From the NCBI RefSeq assembly GCF_024494465.1, contig NZ_JAETXM010000001.1, positions 124,001 through 188,000 on the forward strand: a DNA stretch of 64,000 nt, given 5' to 3'. The notes beneath the pieces are model-generated. The model saw nothing but the letters and a program-made list of their open reading frames with translations. It was not told the DNA's origin and did not search any database. The DNA comes from Bacillus sp. V3B. Lineage in GTDB: Bacteria > Bacillota > Bacilli > Bacillales > Cytobacillaceae. Below, piece after piece: positions 32,948 through 42,861 of the stretch (positions are counted from its first letter, which is position 1; the number at the start of each line of letters is the position of its first letter). The position numbers and the translations under genes are program-made.

Positions 32948-32975
32948 TTGACGATTGGTCTCTTTTTTAGATAAT
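32948..32975 (+). promoter_or_regulatory. Candidate promoter of the valS leader
   Basis: TTGACG (32948-32953), 16 bp, GATAAT (32970-32975), one mismatch in each hexamer, just ahead of the T-box RNA. Confidence 0.55.
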
Positions 32976-32987
32976 ATTAAGAATAGA

Positions 32988-33346
32988 TTTAATTACATAA
33001 CAAGCACTGACAGGGAAGAGTACAATGATCACTTGCTTTAAGAGAGGAAAACTAGTAGCTGAAAGGTTTTCTAAGTAAAACCATTGGAAAGTCACCCTTG
33101 AGCTTCTTTTGCGAAAGAATATTTAAAAGATCAGTAAAGGTAATCTTTTAAAGTTAGAATAGTGTCCGGCTTCAGCTGTACAGGAACAAGCTTGTCTTGT
33201 TTCGAAGGCACTTGCGTTTTTCGAGTAGTAAAAGACGGAATTCCGTTATCCTTATAAGTGCCGGCAGGTTGTTTTTGTGCTGGAAAAAAGGTGGTACCGC
33301 GAACGCAGCTCCATTCGTCCTTTTAGTGACGAGTGGGGTTTTTTAT
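32988..33346 (+). ncRNA. T-box leader of valS, valine specifier
   Basis: The T-box sequence AAGGTGGTACCGCGA is at 33288-33302. The specifier-loop pattern AAA-GTC-ACC puts a valine codon GTC at 33091-33093. A terminator hairpin (CTCCATTCGTC with GACGAGTGGGG, then T6) occupies about 33309-33345. The leader is long for its class because bases 33161-33225 look like a remnant of the dispersed intergenic repeat. Confidence 0.92.
33161..33225 (+). repeat. Repeat remnant inside the valS T-box leader
   Basis: AGTGTCCGGCTTCAGCTG at the left end and AAGGCACTTGCGTTTTTCG at the right end resemble the left (TGTCTAGCTCTAGAGCC) and right (AAGGCGCTTGTGCTTTTC) ends of the copy at 56970-57093. It falls between the Stem I region and the antiterminator domain. 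Confidence 0.45.
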
Positions 33347-33373
33347 ATTGTCAACAAACAGGAGGAAAATAGC

Positions 33374-36019
33374 ATGGAACAGAAAGAAGTAACGATGCCT
33401 ACCAAATATGATCCAAATACGATTGAGAATGGTAGATACAAATGGTGGTTAGAAGGAAAATACTTTGAGGCAAAAACGGATCAAGAAAAACAACCGTACA
33501 CAATCGTTATTCCACCACCAAACGTAACAGGGAAACTCCATTTAGGGCATGCCTGGGATACAACTTTGCAAGATATTCTCACAAGAATGAAACGGATGCA
33601 AGGCTACGATGTGCTTTGGTTACCAGGGATGGACCATGCCGGAATTGCTACGCAAGCAAAAGTAGAAGCGAAATTGCGTGAGGAAGGGAAAAGTCGTTAC
33701 GATTTAGGACGAGAAAAATTCCTGGAACAAACATGGGCATGGAAAGAAGAGTATGCTGGGTTTATTCGTGAGCAATGGTCAAAGCTAGGGCTTGGGCTTG
33801 ATTATACACGTGAACGCTTTACAATGGACAAAGGTCTTTCAAAAGCCGTAAATGAAGTGTTTGTGAAGCTTTATAAAAAAGGGCTCATTTATCGCGGTGA
33901 ATATATCATCAACTGGGACCCTGCAACGAAAACAGCGATTTCCGATATTGAAGTTATCTATAAAGATGTCCAAGGGGCCTTTTATCATATGAATTATCCG
34001 CTTGCAGACGGTTCGGGCTCAATCGAAGTGGCTACCACTCGTCCGGAAACGATGCTAGGTGATACAGCAGTTGCCGTTCATCCAGAAGATGAGCGCTACA
34101 AGCACCTAATTGGAAAAAAAGTGATCTTGCCAATCGTTGGTCGTGAAATTCCGATTGTTGCTGATGATTATGTTGATAAGGAATTTGGTTCAGGTGCTGT
34201 GAAAATTACCCCTGCCCATGATCCGAATGACTTCGAAGTCGGTAATCGTCACAATTTAGAACGCGTTCTTGTGATGAATGAAGATGGTACGATGAATGCA
34301 AAAGCAGGCAAATATAATGGGCTAGACCGCTTTGAATGTCGTAAGCAAATCGTCAAAGACCTTCAAGATCAAGGCGTATTATTTAAAATTGAAGATCATC
34401 TTCATTCTGTTGGACATTCAGAACGTAGTGGAGCGGTTGTGGAACCGTATTTATCGACACAATGGTTTGTGAAAATGCAGCCACTTGCTGATGCGTCAAT
34501 TGAATTGCAACAAAACGATGGAAAAGTAAACTTTGTCCCAGATCGCTTTGAAAAAACGTATTTACGCTGGATGGAGAATATTCGTGATTGGTGTATTTCT
34601 CGTCAGCTTTGGTGGGGACATCGAATTCCTGCTTGGTACCATAAAGAAACAGGCGAGATTTATGTGAATCAACAACCACCAGCAGATCCTGAAAATTGGG
34701 AACAAGACAATGATGTTTTAGATACATGGTTCAGCTCGGCTCTATGGCCATTCTCCACTCTTGGCTGGCCTGATGAGGATGCGGCTGACTATAAACGCTA
34801 TTATCCAACAGCTGCACTTGTAACAGGCTATGATATTATTTTCTTCTGGGTATCACGCATGATTTTCCAAGGAATTGAATTTACTGAACAGCGTCCATTT
34901 AAAGACGTCCTCATTCATGGTTTGATCCGTGATGCAGAAGGCAGAAAAATGAGTAAGTCTTTAGGCAACGGAATTGATCCAATGGATGTGATTGATCAAT
35001 ACGGTGCAGATGCGCTTCGTTATTTCTTGGCAACAGGAAGCTCACCTGGTCAAGATTTACGCTTTAGCATGGAGAAAATTGAATCCACTTGGAACTTTGC
35101 CAATAAAATTTGGAATGCTTCTCGTTTCGCCTTAATGAATATGGACGGTTTGAAATATGCAGAGATCGATATCACGGGTGAGAAATCAGTTGCCGATAAA
35201 TGGATATTAACTCGCTTAAATGAAACGATTGAAACCGTTACAAGGCTTTCTGAGCGCTATGAATTTGGTGAAGTAGGTCGTGTCCTCTATAACTTTATTT
35301 GGGATGAGTTCTGTGACTGGTATATCGAAATGGCGAAGCTTCCACTTTATGGGGAAGACGAAGCAGCGAAGAAAACAACTCGTTCCATTCTTGCTTATGT
35401 TCTCGATAACACAATGCGTTTATTGCATCCGTTCATGCCATTTATTACCGAGGAAATTTGGCAAAACCTTCCACATGAAGGAGAGTCCATTACAATGGTA
35501 AAATGGCCGGAAGTTGATTCTTCTTTAACCGACCACCAAGCGGCAGAAGAAATGAAGTTGCTTGTTGAAATGATTCGTTCTGTACGTAACAGTCGCGCAG
35601 AAGTGAATACGCCAATGAGCAAGAAAATTAAAATGATTGTGAAGGCGAAGGATCAAGCTGTGCTAGCGATCTTAGAGAAAAACAAAGCCTATCTAGAGCG
35701 CTTCTGTAACCCAGAAGAATTACTACTAGCAACGGAAGTAGCCGTTCCAGATAAAGCAATGACATCGATTGTGACAGGAGCGGAAATCATCCTTCCACTT
35801 GAAGGTCTGATTAATTTGGACGAAGAAATTGCTCGCCTTCAGAAGGAATGGGATAAACTAAATAAAGAAGTTGAACGGGTGCAGAAGAAATTGAGCAATG
35901 AAGGCTTTATCAAAAAAGCACCTGAGAAGGTCATTGAAGAAGAAAAAGCAAAACAAACAGACTATGCCGAAAAACGAGCAGCTGTTGAAGAGCGTTTAAA
36001 CGAATTAAAAGGTGAATAA
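33374..36019 (+). CDS. valS: Valyl-tRNA synthetase
   Basis: This class Ia synthetase charges tRNA-Val. The frame is open from 33197, but that part is leader RNA; the ATG at 33374 after CAGGAGGAAA gives 881 residues, normal for Bacillus. The HIGH-type motif HLGH is at 56-59, the editing CP1 domain follows ([15 protein letters not shown], then [17 protein letters not shown]), and KMSKS is at 525-529. The C-terminal end is the expected coiled coil (about 815-880). Expression is controlled by the valine-type T-box. Confidence 0.97.
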   Translation: MEQKEVTMPTKYDPNTIENGRYKWWLEGKYFEAKTDQEKQPYTIVIPPPNVTGKLHLGHAWDTTLQDILTRMKRMQGYDVLWLPGMDHAGIATQAKVEAKLREEGKSRYDLGREKFLEQTWAWKEEYAGFIREQWSKLGLGLDYTRERFTMDKGLSKAVNEVFVKLYKKGLIYRGEYIINWDPATKTAISDIEVIYKDVQGAFYHMNYPLADGSGSIEVATTRPETMLGDTAVAVHPEDERYKHLIGKKVILPIVGREIPIVADDYVDKEFGSGAVKITPAHDPNDFEVGNRHNLERVLVMNEDGTMNAKAGKYNGLDRFECRKQIVKDLQDQGVLFKIEDHLHSVGHSERSGAVVEPYLSTQWFVKMQPLADASIELQQNDGKVNFVPDRFEKTYLRWMENIRDWCISRQLWWGHRIPAWYHKETGEIYVNQQPPADPENWEQDNDVLDTWFSSALWPFSTLGWPDEDAADYKRYYPTAALVTGYDIIFFWVSRMIFQGIEFTEQRPFKDVLIHGLIRDAEGRKMSKSLGNGIDPMDVIDQYGADALRYFLATGSSPGQDLRFSMEKIESTWNFANKIWNASRFALMNMDGLKYAEIDITGEKSVADKWILTRLNETIETVTRLSERYEFGEVGRVLYNFIWDEFCDWYIEMAKLPLYGEDEAAKKTTRSILAYVLDNTMRLLHPFMPFITEEIWQNLPHEGESITMVKWPEVDSSLTDHQAAEEMKLLVEMIRSVRNSRAEVNTPMSKKIKMIVKAKDQAVLAILEKNKAYLERFCNPEELLLATEVAVPDKAMTSIVTGAEIILPLEGLINLDEEIARLQKEWDKLNKEVERVQKKLSNEGFIKKAPEKVIEEEKAKQTDYAEKRAAVEERLNELKGE

Positions 36020-36025
36020 TGAACG

Positions 36026-36054
36026 AGACGAATTCCTTTCAAAGGAATTCGTCT
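36026..36054 (+). terminator. Hairpin after valS (weak terminator)
   Basis: AGACGAATTCCTTT and AAAGGAATTCGTCT form a near-perfect palindrome, but the following TTCCTTA is a poor T run, so read-through to folC is likely. Confidence 0.5.
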
Positions 36055-36140
36055 TCCTTATGAAAAGACTTTGTAAAACAAGCGTGTAGTGAATAGCGCA
36101 AAACTGTTTTTTAAAATCAGCATTTTTAGGAGAGACAGCC

Positions 36141-37445
36141 ATGTTTCATACATATGAAGAAGCACTGAATTGGATTCATTCCCGACTACGTGTAGGGATT
36201 AAGCCAGGCTTAAAGAGAATGGAGTGGATGTTGGAGAGGCTTGATCATCCAGAACAGAAGATGACTGCTGTTCATATTGGGGGAACGAATGGCAAGGGTT
36301 CGACGGTTACTTATTTGCGATGTATTCTCGAAAAAGCGGGCTATGAGACAGGTACCTTTACATCGCCTTATATTGAGCAGTTTAATGAGCGCATTAGTAT
36401 AAATGGAGTACCTATCGCAGACGAAGAAATTGTTGAGCTGGCAAATGTGATATACCCTCTATCCATTGAATTGGAGGATACGGAGTTAGGCGGTCCATCA
36501 GAATTCGAAATTATTACAGCGATGGCAATCTATTATTTTGGAAGCGTACATTCAGTTGACATAGCCATTTTTGAAGTCGGACTAGGGGGGCGTTTTGATT
36601 CAACGAATGTCATCCATCCACTCCTTTCGATTATCACAAATATTGGCTTAGACCATATTCAATTTTTAGGAACTTCCCATAAAGAGATCGCCTTTGAAAA
36701 AGCAGGGATTATTAAAGAGGGGACAAGCTTGATTTCTGCAGTTAAACAAGAGGATGCAGAAGAAGTGATTCGGAAGCGGGCAGACGAATTACAAGTGCCA
36801 ACTTATTTTTCCGAGAAGGATTTTAATGTGACAAACCATGTATCGATTGAATCAGGAGAAACGTTTACCTGGAGTGATCAGGATAGAACGTTGTCAGATT
36901 TAGCGATATCTATGTTTGGAAAACATCAGACGGAAAATGCTTCCCTTGCTGTGAAAGCGGCTATGTTATTAGACAAAGAACATGCTCTTCGGATTGGCGA
37001 AAACGATATTCGTGAAGGACTTAAGGATGCGTATTGGCCAGGTCGTTTTGAATTGGTATCAGATAACCCGATCCTTATTCTCGATGGGGCACATAATGAA
37101 GAAGGGGTTACCGCATTAACGGAAGAACTGTCAAAACGTTATGAGGATAAGAAAATTAAGCTGGTTTTTTCAGCTCTTTCTGATAAAAAATTAGATGGGA
37201 TGATTGAAAAACTCGATAGGATTGCTGATGAAATCACATTCGTTAGTTTTGATTATCCAAGGGCATCAACAGCAGAAGCTTTGTTTCATTTAAGTGGTTC
37301 AGCTAATAAGAAATATCATGAAAATTGGAAAGAGATCCTAACAATGGAGTTCAAAAAGGTACAAGAAAATGAAATCCTTGTTGTAACAGGCTCACTCTAC
37401 TTTATCTCACAAGTAAAATCTTTTCTTCGGGAAACATTTATATAG
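36141..37445 (+). CDS. folC: Folylpolyglutamate synthase/dihydrofolate synthase
   Basis: This ATP-dependent ligase adds glutamate to folates and is related to Mur ligases. The ATP-binding GGTNGKGST is near residues 47-55, TSPYIEQFNERI is the folate-binding loop, and GLGGRFDSTN and LDGAHN are family motifs. The length is 434 residues. In B. subtilis comC follows directly; here a non-coding palindrome and a type IV pilus locus follow. Confidence 0.95.
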   Translation: MFHTYEEALNWIHSRLRVGIKPGLKRMEWMLERLDHPEQKMTAVHIGGTNGKGSTVTYLRCILEKAGYETGTFTSPYIEQFNERISINGVPIADEEIVELANVIYPLSIELEDTELGGPSEFEIITAMAIYYFGSVHSVDIAIFEVGLGGRFDSTNVIHPLLSIITNIGLDHIQFLGTSHKEIAFEKAGIIKEGTSLISAVKQEDAEEVIRKRADELQVPTYFSEKDFNVTNHVSIESGETFTWSDQDRTLSDLAISMFGKHQTENASLAVKAAMLLDKEHALRIGENDIREGLKDAYWPGRFELVSDNPILILDGAHNEEGVTALTEELSKRYEDKKIKLVFSALSDKKLDGMIEKLDRIADEITFVSFDYPRASTAEALFHLSGSANKKYHENWKEILTMEFKKVQENEILVVTGSLYFISQVKSFLRETFI

Positions 37446-37490
37446 AGATAGATGAAGAAAAATATTAGTCTTTTTCGAAGTGTGACACCA

Positions 37491-37644
37491 TTTTTATTAA
37501 GGCTTTGTCAATGATTATTGTTGATCGATGGCCTTTGGTGTATGCGGCATGTATTTGATTCAGTATGAATCACTTAATGGATATGTATACCAAAGGCCAT
37601 TGGAGCATCAACATGATTGTTTAAAACAGCCTTTATTAAAATAA
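37491..37644 (+). repeat. Large imperfect palindrome (~154 bp), MITE-like, after folC
   Basis: Left arm segments TTTATTAAGGCT, TTGTTGAT and ATGGCCTTTGGT recur as reverse complements in the right arm (ACCAAAGGCCAT, ATCAACA, AGCCTTTATTAAA). The element can fold into one long hairpin and encodes nothing. It may be a miniature inverted-repeat element. Confidence 0.6.
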
Positions 37645-37687
37645 CCCAAAGAAAGCAAGATTTATTCGCTCTCTTTGGATTATTTTT
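37644..37687. terminator. Terminator between folC and the minus-strand minor-pilin operon
   Basis: AACCCAAAGAAAGC pairs imperfectly with GCTCTCTTTGGATT, followed by T5 on the plus strand. Confidence 0.7.
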
Positions 37688-37693
37688 AGTAAG

Positions 37694-38890
37694 TTAATAT
37701 TCATAATTAATGATAATAGGGGGACTCATTTCTCCCCAATCTAGTTCTAGTATAGTGGAAGCTACACTTCCACATGTATCGTTAAAATCGGGATGATCCT
37801 TGGTATAGATTCCATTGGGTAATCCTAATTCATATGTCTGAACCGTATTCCCTATTTTTAATATACCACCTACACACATGGTTGAATTATTGTTAATTGT
37901 CAGTTGATTATCTATAGTTGCATTCCCTTCAATATAGACGAAAGAACCTTTGTTAGAATGAGATGTAAGTGTTAAGTGTTGGCCGATAGTAAGGTCTCCA
38001 CCTACAAGCAACCTTGAACCTTCTAAATCTAAATGATTTCCAATATCTATTGCTCCCTTTGTTTCAATTATTGAAGAGGTTACATTTTGCATATTTTGGT
38101 GAATATCAATTTTACCCTCAGCATGAACTTTCATGTTATCCATATTATTAACATTATTACCATCAAATTCTAGGGCACCAGTAGAATAGATTATTTGTGT
38201 ATTCATGTTATTATGATTGTTCCCATTTCCCAAATCTAAAGGTGTGGTCCCATCTAGTACAATCGTTTTACAATCTGAGTAGTCATTTTGTGGATAATTA
38301 CAAATATTTTCCAACTGTTTCACTTCATTAAAGTCAGGTAAAAGATTATCCCCACTCTCTTCTTCCTCTTCTTGATTTAATGTTACCTTTGTTAGGGTGA
38401 AATCCATAATAGCGCTTAGTTTAGTCTTTTCTTGGTTCTTTCCCCCTACAGAACTAAATTTAATTTGTATATTTCCATTTTCTCCACTAGTATCTATATC
38501 TAGATTTTCAATTTGAAAGAAAGTATGAAGAGGATCATCTGTTGGATACTTTTTTTTCGCAATATTTTCAATCGCTGTAATGAAATTGCTTTTAGCTGTC
38601 TCTAAATAGCCTTCAGGTTTAACTTGATTGTTATTTATATCACCTTCAATTAATTCAGTGATATTCTTTTTAACATCTGAATAAGCATTTTCTATTGCGT
38701 GTTGATAATAAGTTATACCCATCTCGGCAAGCGCAACAGACTGTGAGTTTTTTTCAACCATTTTATTTTGCTTTATACTGTTGGCGGACTGCCCTATAAA
38801 TGAAAGGGCAAGCATCATAAAGATAGTGATGATTAATAGTACTGTAACAAGTGCGTATCCTCGATTATCTTTTATGATTTTTTTCATCAA
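37694..38890 (-). CDS. PilX/GspK-like minor pilin with a C-terminal beta-solenoid-like region
   Basis: The 398-residue product starts with a prepilin leader ending DNRG, then YALVTVLLIITIFMML, a type IV pilin helix. Residue +5 is Thr instead of Glu, as in PilX/GspK tip subunits. After a pilin-like middle part (about 40-185) comes a stretch (about 225-370) of roughly 20-residue repeats such as GALEFDGNNVNNM, EGKIDIHQNM, GAIDIGNHLDLEG and GGDLTIGQHLTLT. This looks like a parallel beta-helix, similar in rhythm to bactofilin-type repeats. It is the last gene of a three-gene operon and overlaps the PilW-like gene by 4 bases. Confidence 0.75.
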   Translation of the reverse strand: MMKKIIKDNRGYALVTVLLIITIFMMLALSFIGQSANSIKQNKMVEKNSQSVALAEMGITYYQHAIENAYSDVKKNITELIEGDINNNQVKPEGYLETAKSNFITAIENIAKKKYPTDDPLHTFFQIENLDIDTSGENGNIQIKFSSVGGKNQEKTKLSAIMDFTLTKVTLNQEEEEESGDNLLPDFNEVKQLENICNYPQNDYSDCKTIVLDGTTPLDLGNGNNHNNMNTQIIYSTGALEFDGNNVNNMDNMKVHAEGKIDIHQNMQNVTSSIIETKGAIDIGNHLDLEGSRLLVGGDLTIGQHLTLTSHSNKGSFVYIEGNATIDNQLTINNNSTMCVGGILKIGNTVQTYELGLPNGIYTKDHPDFNDTCGSVASTILELDWGEMSPPIIINYEY

Positions 38891-39324
38891 GAATCACCAC
38901 CCTTTAAACGGTATAAGAAAGCGTGTATTGTTAATGTATTTTTCGAATCTTTATTATCATAAATTGTTAGTTCTAATTCCACATCGTCATCGTTTGAATG
39001 AATGGGATTTGGAACATTCGTACTAACGCTAAAGCATAATCGATCATGCTCAAATACTTCAGTTGATCCATCGTTATCTTTGACGGTAAAACTACATGTA
39101 TCAAGTGAATCAATTTCATATGAATCAGATGTTTGATGAATCTTAGTTAATTTTGTCATGATGATATTGGCTTCTTGTTGCATTTGATTCTTTATCATGG
39201 CTTTGTTAGAATAATTTGTTCCTTGAAAAAAGACACCCCATACTAAAATACCTATCATCGAAAGAACTGCTAGGGTTATCAACAATTCAATTAAAGTAAT
39301 TCCTCGTTGATTTTGTTTCATCAT
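38887..39324 (-). CDS. PilW-like type IV minor pilin
   Basis: A 145-residue prepilin. The leader ends QNQRG, followed by ITLIELLITLAVLSMIGILVWG with Glu at +5, the signature for PilD cleavage and assembly. The globular part is short and shows no recognised domain. It lies between the PilV-like and PilX-like genes and overlaps the latter by 4 bases. The role as a minor or priming pilin is inferred from order and size. Confidence 0.8.
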   Translation of the reverse strand: MMKQNQRGITLIELLITLAVLSMIGILVWGVFFQGTNYSNKAMIKNQMQQEANIIMTKLTKIHQTSDSYEIDSLDTCSFTVKDNDGSTEVFEHDRLCFSVSTNVPNPIHSNDDDVELELTIYDNKDSKNTLTIHAFLYRLKGGDS

Positions 39325-39330
39325 TGTTAC

Positions 39331-39795
39331 TCACCCTTCATAAAAGACATATCCATATGTTTCGCTAACTAGCGTGCCCTTGTTTTTAAACAGTTTAATA
39401 TGAAGTGGATATGCTTTAATCGGTTCTGAATCTAAGTCAGAATCCTTTTGTATGATCACTTCCACATTAAATATTGAATTGGCTGGTCCCGTTGTGTCGG
39501 TTTCTATTATAATGGTGTCGATGTTAGTAGAAATAATATCGTCTTCTTCAATGAAAGGGTAATCTTGTTCAGGGTTGCCTTTAAAACTCGTAAAGTTACT
39601 ACTTTCCAACGTTCCTTGCCAATAAATCAATTCCTTCTTCGCCAAATTAATGGCCTGTTGCTTATCTTCGTTCTGCTTATTCATAAATCCCATTTGAGGG
39701 AGAAGGTTCATAATCGACACAAGAATAATGGTTAAGATGACAATGGATAAGAGGACTTCTAAGAGAGTTACTCCTTTTTGATTGTGGTGGATCAT
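39331..39795 (-). CDS. PilV-like type IV minor pilin
   Basis: The ATG at 39795, after GAAGGAGAAA, gives the start MIHHNQKG and about 154 residues; the open frame further upstream lacks a ribosome-binding site. The prepilin signature is NQKG then VTLLEVLLSIVILTIILVS with Glu at +5. It is the first gene of the PilV-PilW-PilX minor-pilin operon, which diverges from the main pilus operon. Confidence 0.8.
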   Translation of the reverse strand: MIHHNQKGVTLLEVLLSIVILTIILVSIMNLLPQMGFMNKQNEDKQQAINLAKKELIYWQGTLESSNFTSFKGNPEQDYPFIEEDDIISTNIDTIIIETDTTGPANSIFNVEVIIQKDSDLDSEPIKAYPLHIKLFKNKGTLVSETYGYVFYEG

Positions 39796-39925
39796 GTAAA
39801 TTTCTCCTTCAGAGATATAGTGGATGATTACTAGAACATTAAACTTTTGTGTATGAGACAAGGTGGTTTCCTATGTTCGAAATGATGAATAGGTAGGTAA
39901 GAATATGATTTTTATTTATATATAA

Positions 39926-39934
39926 ATTATATCA
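39926..39934 (-). promoter_or_regulatory. Candidate extended -10 promoter of the minor-pilin operon
   Basis: On the minus strand the sequence reads TGATATAAT, an extended -10. No convincing -35 is present. The rest of the 833-bp divergent gap (39796-40628) is very AT-rich. I see no gene in it and no certain promoter for the plus-strand operon. Confidence 0.4.
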
Positions 39935-40628
39935 GATTTTATTCAGGGGTGTTTGATGCAGTTCTAAATACTTAGGTCCTTTAGAGCGTATAATAGAGGT
40001 TTTCCAAAAAAAATCTCTTCTTTGTTATTTAGACTTATAGAAAAGAACAAAGTGTGAAAGTAGCAAGTGAGCGTAGATTATATAGCTTTTAAGATGATTA
40101 TCTTGTATCAAGGGGGAAAATTCATTTTTGATTAAAAACTTGTTTTTAAGAAGTCATATGAGGGAATTACTTATTGGTTGAGATCAAGTAGATTAATTCC
40201 AAGTAATTTAACATTTATTAGCATGAAAAGTGCCGAAATTGTCTAAATTTGACGAGCTTATCATAAAATTTTAAACTTATAATTAAGATGTTACGTGAAT
40301 GAGAGGAGTTTTAACTGGGGAAATTAAATGGGTAAAAATCTCACACAGGAAATGTGCTTAAGGTTAATGAAAATGAAAGATTAACATGAATTTTCTTGTG
40401 TGATCTAAATAGGATAAAAGGATTATTACCTCTTTATTTTTCTTTCTAATGGAATAAAACTATTATAAAATAACTAATATATAATACTTATAAATTCAGG
40501 ATAAAGGTAGGGTGTTTTTTGTAAATTGTAACATTTCGTTGAAAAATACTATATAAATGAAAGGGTTTACATTATGTGTTATTTATAACTCTTTTTGACA
40601 ATCCAATTATCTTAAGGGGGAAATAGAA

Positions 40629-41630
40629 ATGGAAAATTTAATATTCACGCTAGCATCCTTAGTTATTCTAGCCCCTACCCTATATTTTTTACCGTTAGGT
40701 TTTTCCCTAAAAGGAAAATTTGTATTAATAGGAGTCGCTTTTTTGATAGCGAATCTTGGGTTGCTGTCTCAATGGAGGTTTCCTATCTGGCAGACGGTGC
40801 TTATCATGTTATTGTTCGTTATTCTTTTTTCTATCTTGCTTGATTCAAAATTAAAAAATATCCTTTACCTTTCGAAACCAGTTAAAACAATGGATGCTTT
40901 GCAGGGAGAAGATCAGGCTCATAAAGGAACGCAAGAAGATTTATTGGTGAAAGAAGAAGTTTTTCAAGAAGATGAGATGGTAGAACGAGTATTAGATCAT
41001 TCTTCCAATAATCCATTAAGTCCAGAAGAAATTGCGAAATTAGTAGATTTACATGAAAACAAAGAAAAATCAATGACAATCGAAATGAAGCAGGATTCTC
41101 ATAAAGAAGAAATCTCTGTAGTAAATCAAGAGTTGTCGTTAATAAAAAGTGAGACTGAAAATTCCTTTGCTAAAGAACATCAAGCGCTAGAGAAAGAAAA
41201 AGTGGAAATGGTTGAAGATTTAGACGAAGACATTTCCTTTTTACTAAAACGAGAAGAACTCATACTCATAAAAGAAGCGTCACAAATAGACGAGAATATA
41301 AGTTCGAAATCAGAAGAAGCTGTCGGTTATATGGCTGAAATTGAACAAATGCTAGAGGGAAATGGAATTGACTCTTTGCTCGAAACAGATGTTGAGAATA
41401 AGGACTTTTCCAAAGACATGCTGGAGGAAACCCCTGAATTTGATAGGGGGGGAGAAGAAGTTCCTTCTAATCTTGAAAAGGAAGAACAAGATGAGGATAT
41501 CGAAATCCCCGTTCTGGAGCTTGAACAAATCGAACAGCCTCGGTCAATAGATGTTGAGGAAAACGTTGAGTGGGGGGATGAAATTGAGCCCATTAAGGAA
41601 TTCAAAAAACAAGTAGTACAGCAATCTTAA
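40629..41630 (+). CDS. Membrane-anchored acidic protein of the pilus operon, function unknown
   Basis: A 333-residue protein with about three N-terminal hydrophobic helices (residues 4-75) and a long, strongly acidic, Glu-rich C-terminal part (about 90-333) with coiled-coil-like stretches and no cysteines. The short motif NNPLSPEEIAKLVDLHENKEK near residue 125 is the only ordered-looking piece. It has an AAGGGGG ribosome-binding site and is the first gene of the ten-gene pilus operon, 16 bp before the VanW-like gene. The charged tail probably faces the cytoplasm and could bind a pilus motor protein; this is inference only. Confidence 0.7.
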   Translation: MENLIFTLASLVILAPTLYFLPLGFSLKGKFVLIGVAFLIANLGLLSQWRFPIWQTVLIMLLFVILFSILLDSKLKNILYLSKPVKTMDALQGEDQAHKGTQEDLLVKEEVFQEDEMVERVLDHSSNNPLSPEEIAKLVDLHENKEKSMTIEMKQDSHKEEISVVNQELSLIKSETENSFAKEHQALEKEKVEMVEDLDEDISFLLKREELILIKEASQIDENISSKSEEAVGYMAEIEQMLEGNGIDSLLETDVENKDFSKDMLEETPEFDRGGEEVPSNLEKEEQDEDIEIPVLELEQIEQPRSIDVEENVEWGDEIEPIKEFKKQVVQQS

Positions 41631-41646
41631 AATAAGGTGGGGTCAT

Positions 41647-42861
41647 ATGGGAAATAAGCAGACCTTGAAATTGTTTATTGTTTTAGCTCTTTGTACGTCC
41701 TATATTTTTAGCTTCTCCCATTTTGGTGTCGTAGCTTACGATACCATTATGAATAAAAGTGATTCCTTTGATGAGGGGACGTTCGTTGGCTCTGTTAATG
41801 TTTCTGGTACAACAAAATCAGAAGCCCTACAAATGGTAGATGAACAACTAGTAAGTTGGCTGAATAAAACGGAGATACAGGTTCAGTATAAAGAGAAAAA
41901 GATTCTATTTGATCTTTATTCCATTGCTTTTGATGTACAGGAATCTGTGGATAGGGCAATAGAGGGTCAAAAAAATAACGTATTGGTCTATTCAGATGAA
42001 ATAGAAATGATGCTGAGTAAAATATCTCCATCCAATCAAAAGGTAGATTTTGATCTTGAAAAGGTTGAAGAAGAGATTCTTGGAAAGGCGAGTATGCTGC
42101 AAACTGGCAAATACAAGCTAAGGTTAGAAGAGTTTGTATTAAATAATGGAGCTGCAAATGATTATGGAACAATTGAAGCGACAGTAGAAGCCGGTCTATC
42201 TGATCCGGTAAGAAATATGCTTGAGAATATCGGTGAGGTCGAAATTGCTCCAATGTCCGAGTTTTCTTTGCTTGCTCAGCTAGAACAATCAGGAATTCAG
42301 TACAATTCTGCTAAAATGTTAAGCATAATGGCCTCAGCTATTTACGAAGTCGTTTTACAAACAAATTTCTCTATTATTGAAAGACATATTAGTGAGAGTT
42401 TGCCAGGCTATGCAAAGCTTGGCTATGAAGCAAAAATAAATCCTGAGAGAAACATAGATCTTGTTTTTTTTAATCCGAATGATTCTACGTACAAGCTACA
42501 ATTTGACTGGAATGATCATGATTTAGTTGTGTCGCTAACAGGAACAAGCTTTTTATATGAATATAAAGTAGTTGAGAAAGAAAAAGAAACATTTCAACCA
42601 AAGACGATCGTTCAATTTAATTCGCAATTATCATCAGGAGAGCAGAGTGTGAAAACAGAAGGTAAGGACGGGCTATTGATTCGGATATACCGAGAAACCT
42701 ATGATGAAAAGGGTAAAAGGATAAAGAATGAAAGGATCTCAGAAGACTTTTATGCTCCAATTCATCAAGTCGAGGTACGTAGTTTAATCAGCAGTGAGAG
42801 CGCAGCCGATACCGCTAATGATAACCTACGGATGATAAGGCAGATGAGACAGAGCCGCTAG
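41647..42861 (+). CDS. VanW-like/G5-type exported protein, apparently frameshifted near the 3' end
   Basis: The 404-residue product begins with a signal/anchor helix (about 8-28). It has the two-part extracellular organisation of VanW-family proteins, with repeated SGTTKSEALQMVDEQL-type domains and a C-terminal G5-like end (ERISEDFYAPIHQVEVRS). After residue about 388 the frame gives a short basic tail and a stop. The neighbouring frame from 42831 to a TAG at 42924-42926 encodes a natural-looking acidic tail (DDKADETEPLEEAG...PAPEEDLGE). One missing C near 42826 would join them. Such proteins occur in Gram-positive pilus operons, but their role is unclear. Confidence 0.7.
   Translation: MGNKQTLKLFIVLALCTSYIFSFSHFGVVAYDTIMNKSDSFDEGTFVGSVNVSGTTKSEALQMVDEQLVSWLNKTEIQVQYKEKKILFDLYSIAFDVQESVDRAIEGQKNNVLVYSDEIEMMLSKISPSNQKVDFDLEKVEEEILGKASMLQTGKYKLRLEEFVLNNGAANDYGTIEATVEAGLSDPVRNMLENIGEVEIAPMSEFSLLAQLEQSGIQYNSAKMLSIMASAIYEVVLQTNFSIIERHISESLPGYAKLGYEAKINPERNIDLVFFNPNDSTYKLQFDWNDHDLVVSLTGTSFLYEYKVVEKEKETFQPKTIVQFNSQLSSGEQSVKTEGKDGLLIRIYRETYDEKGKRIKNERISEDFYAPIHQVEVRSLISSESAADTANDNLRMIRQMRQSR

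Noticed and set aside
33197-33373. N-terminal extension of valS
   Set aside because: The in-frame codons lie within the T-box RNA and its terminator; the ATG at 33374 has the ribosome-binding site and canonical N-terminus.
40207-40239. Sigma-D-like -10 (GCCGAAAT) in the pilus divergent gap
   Set aside because: No TAAA-type -35 occurs at the needed spacing, so a flagellar-type promoter is not supported.
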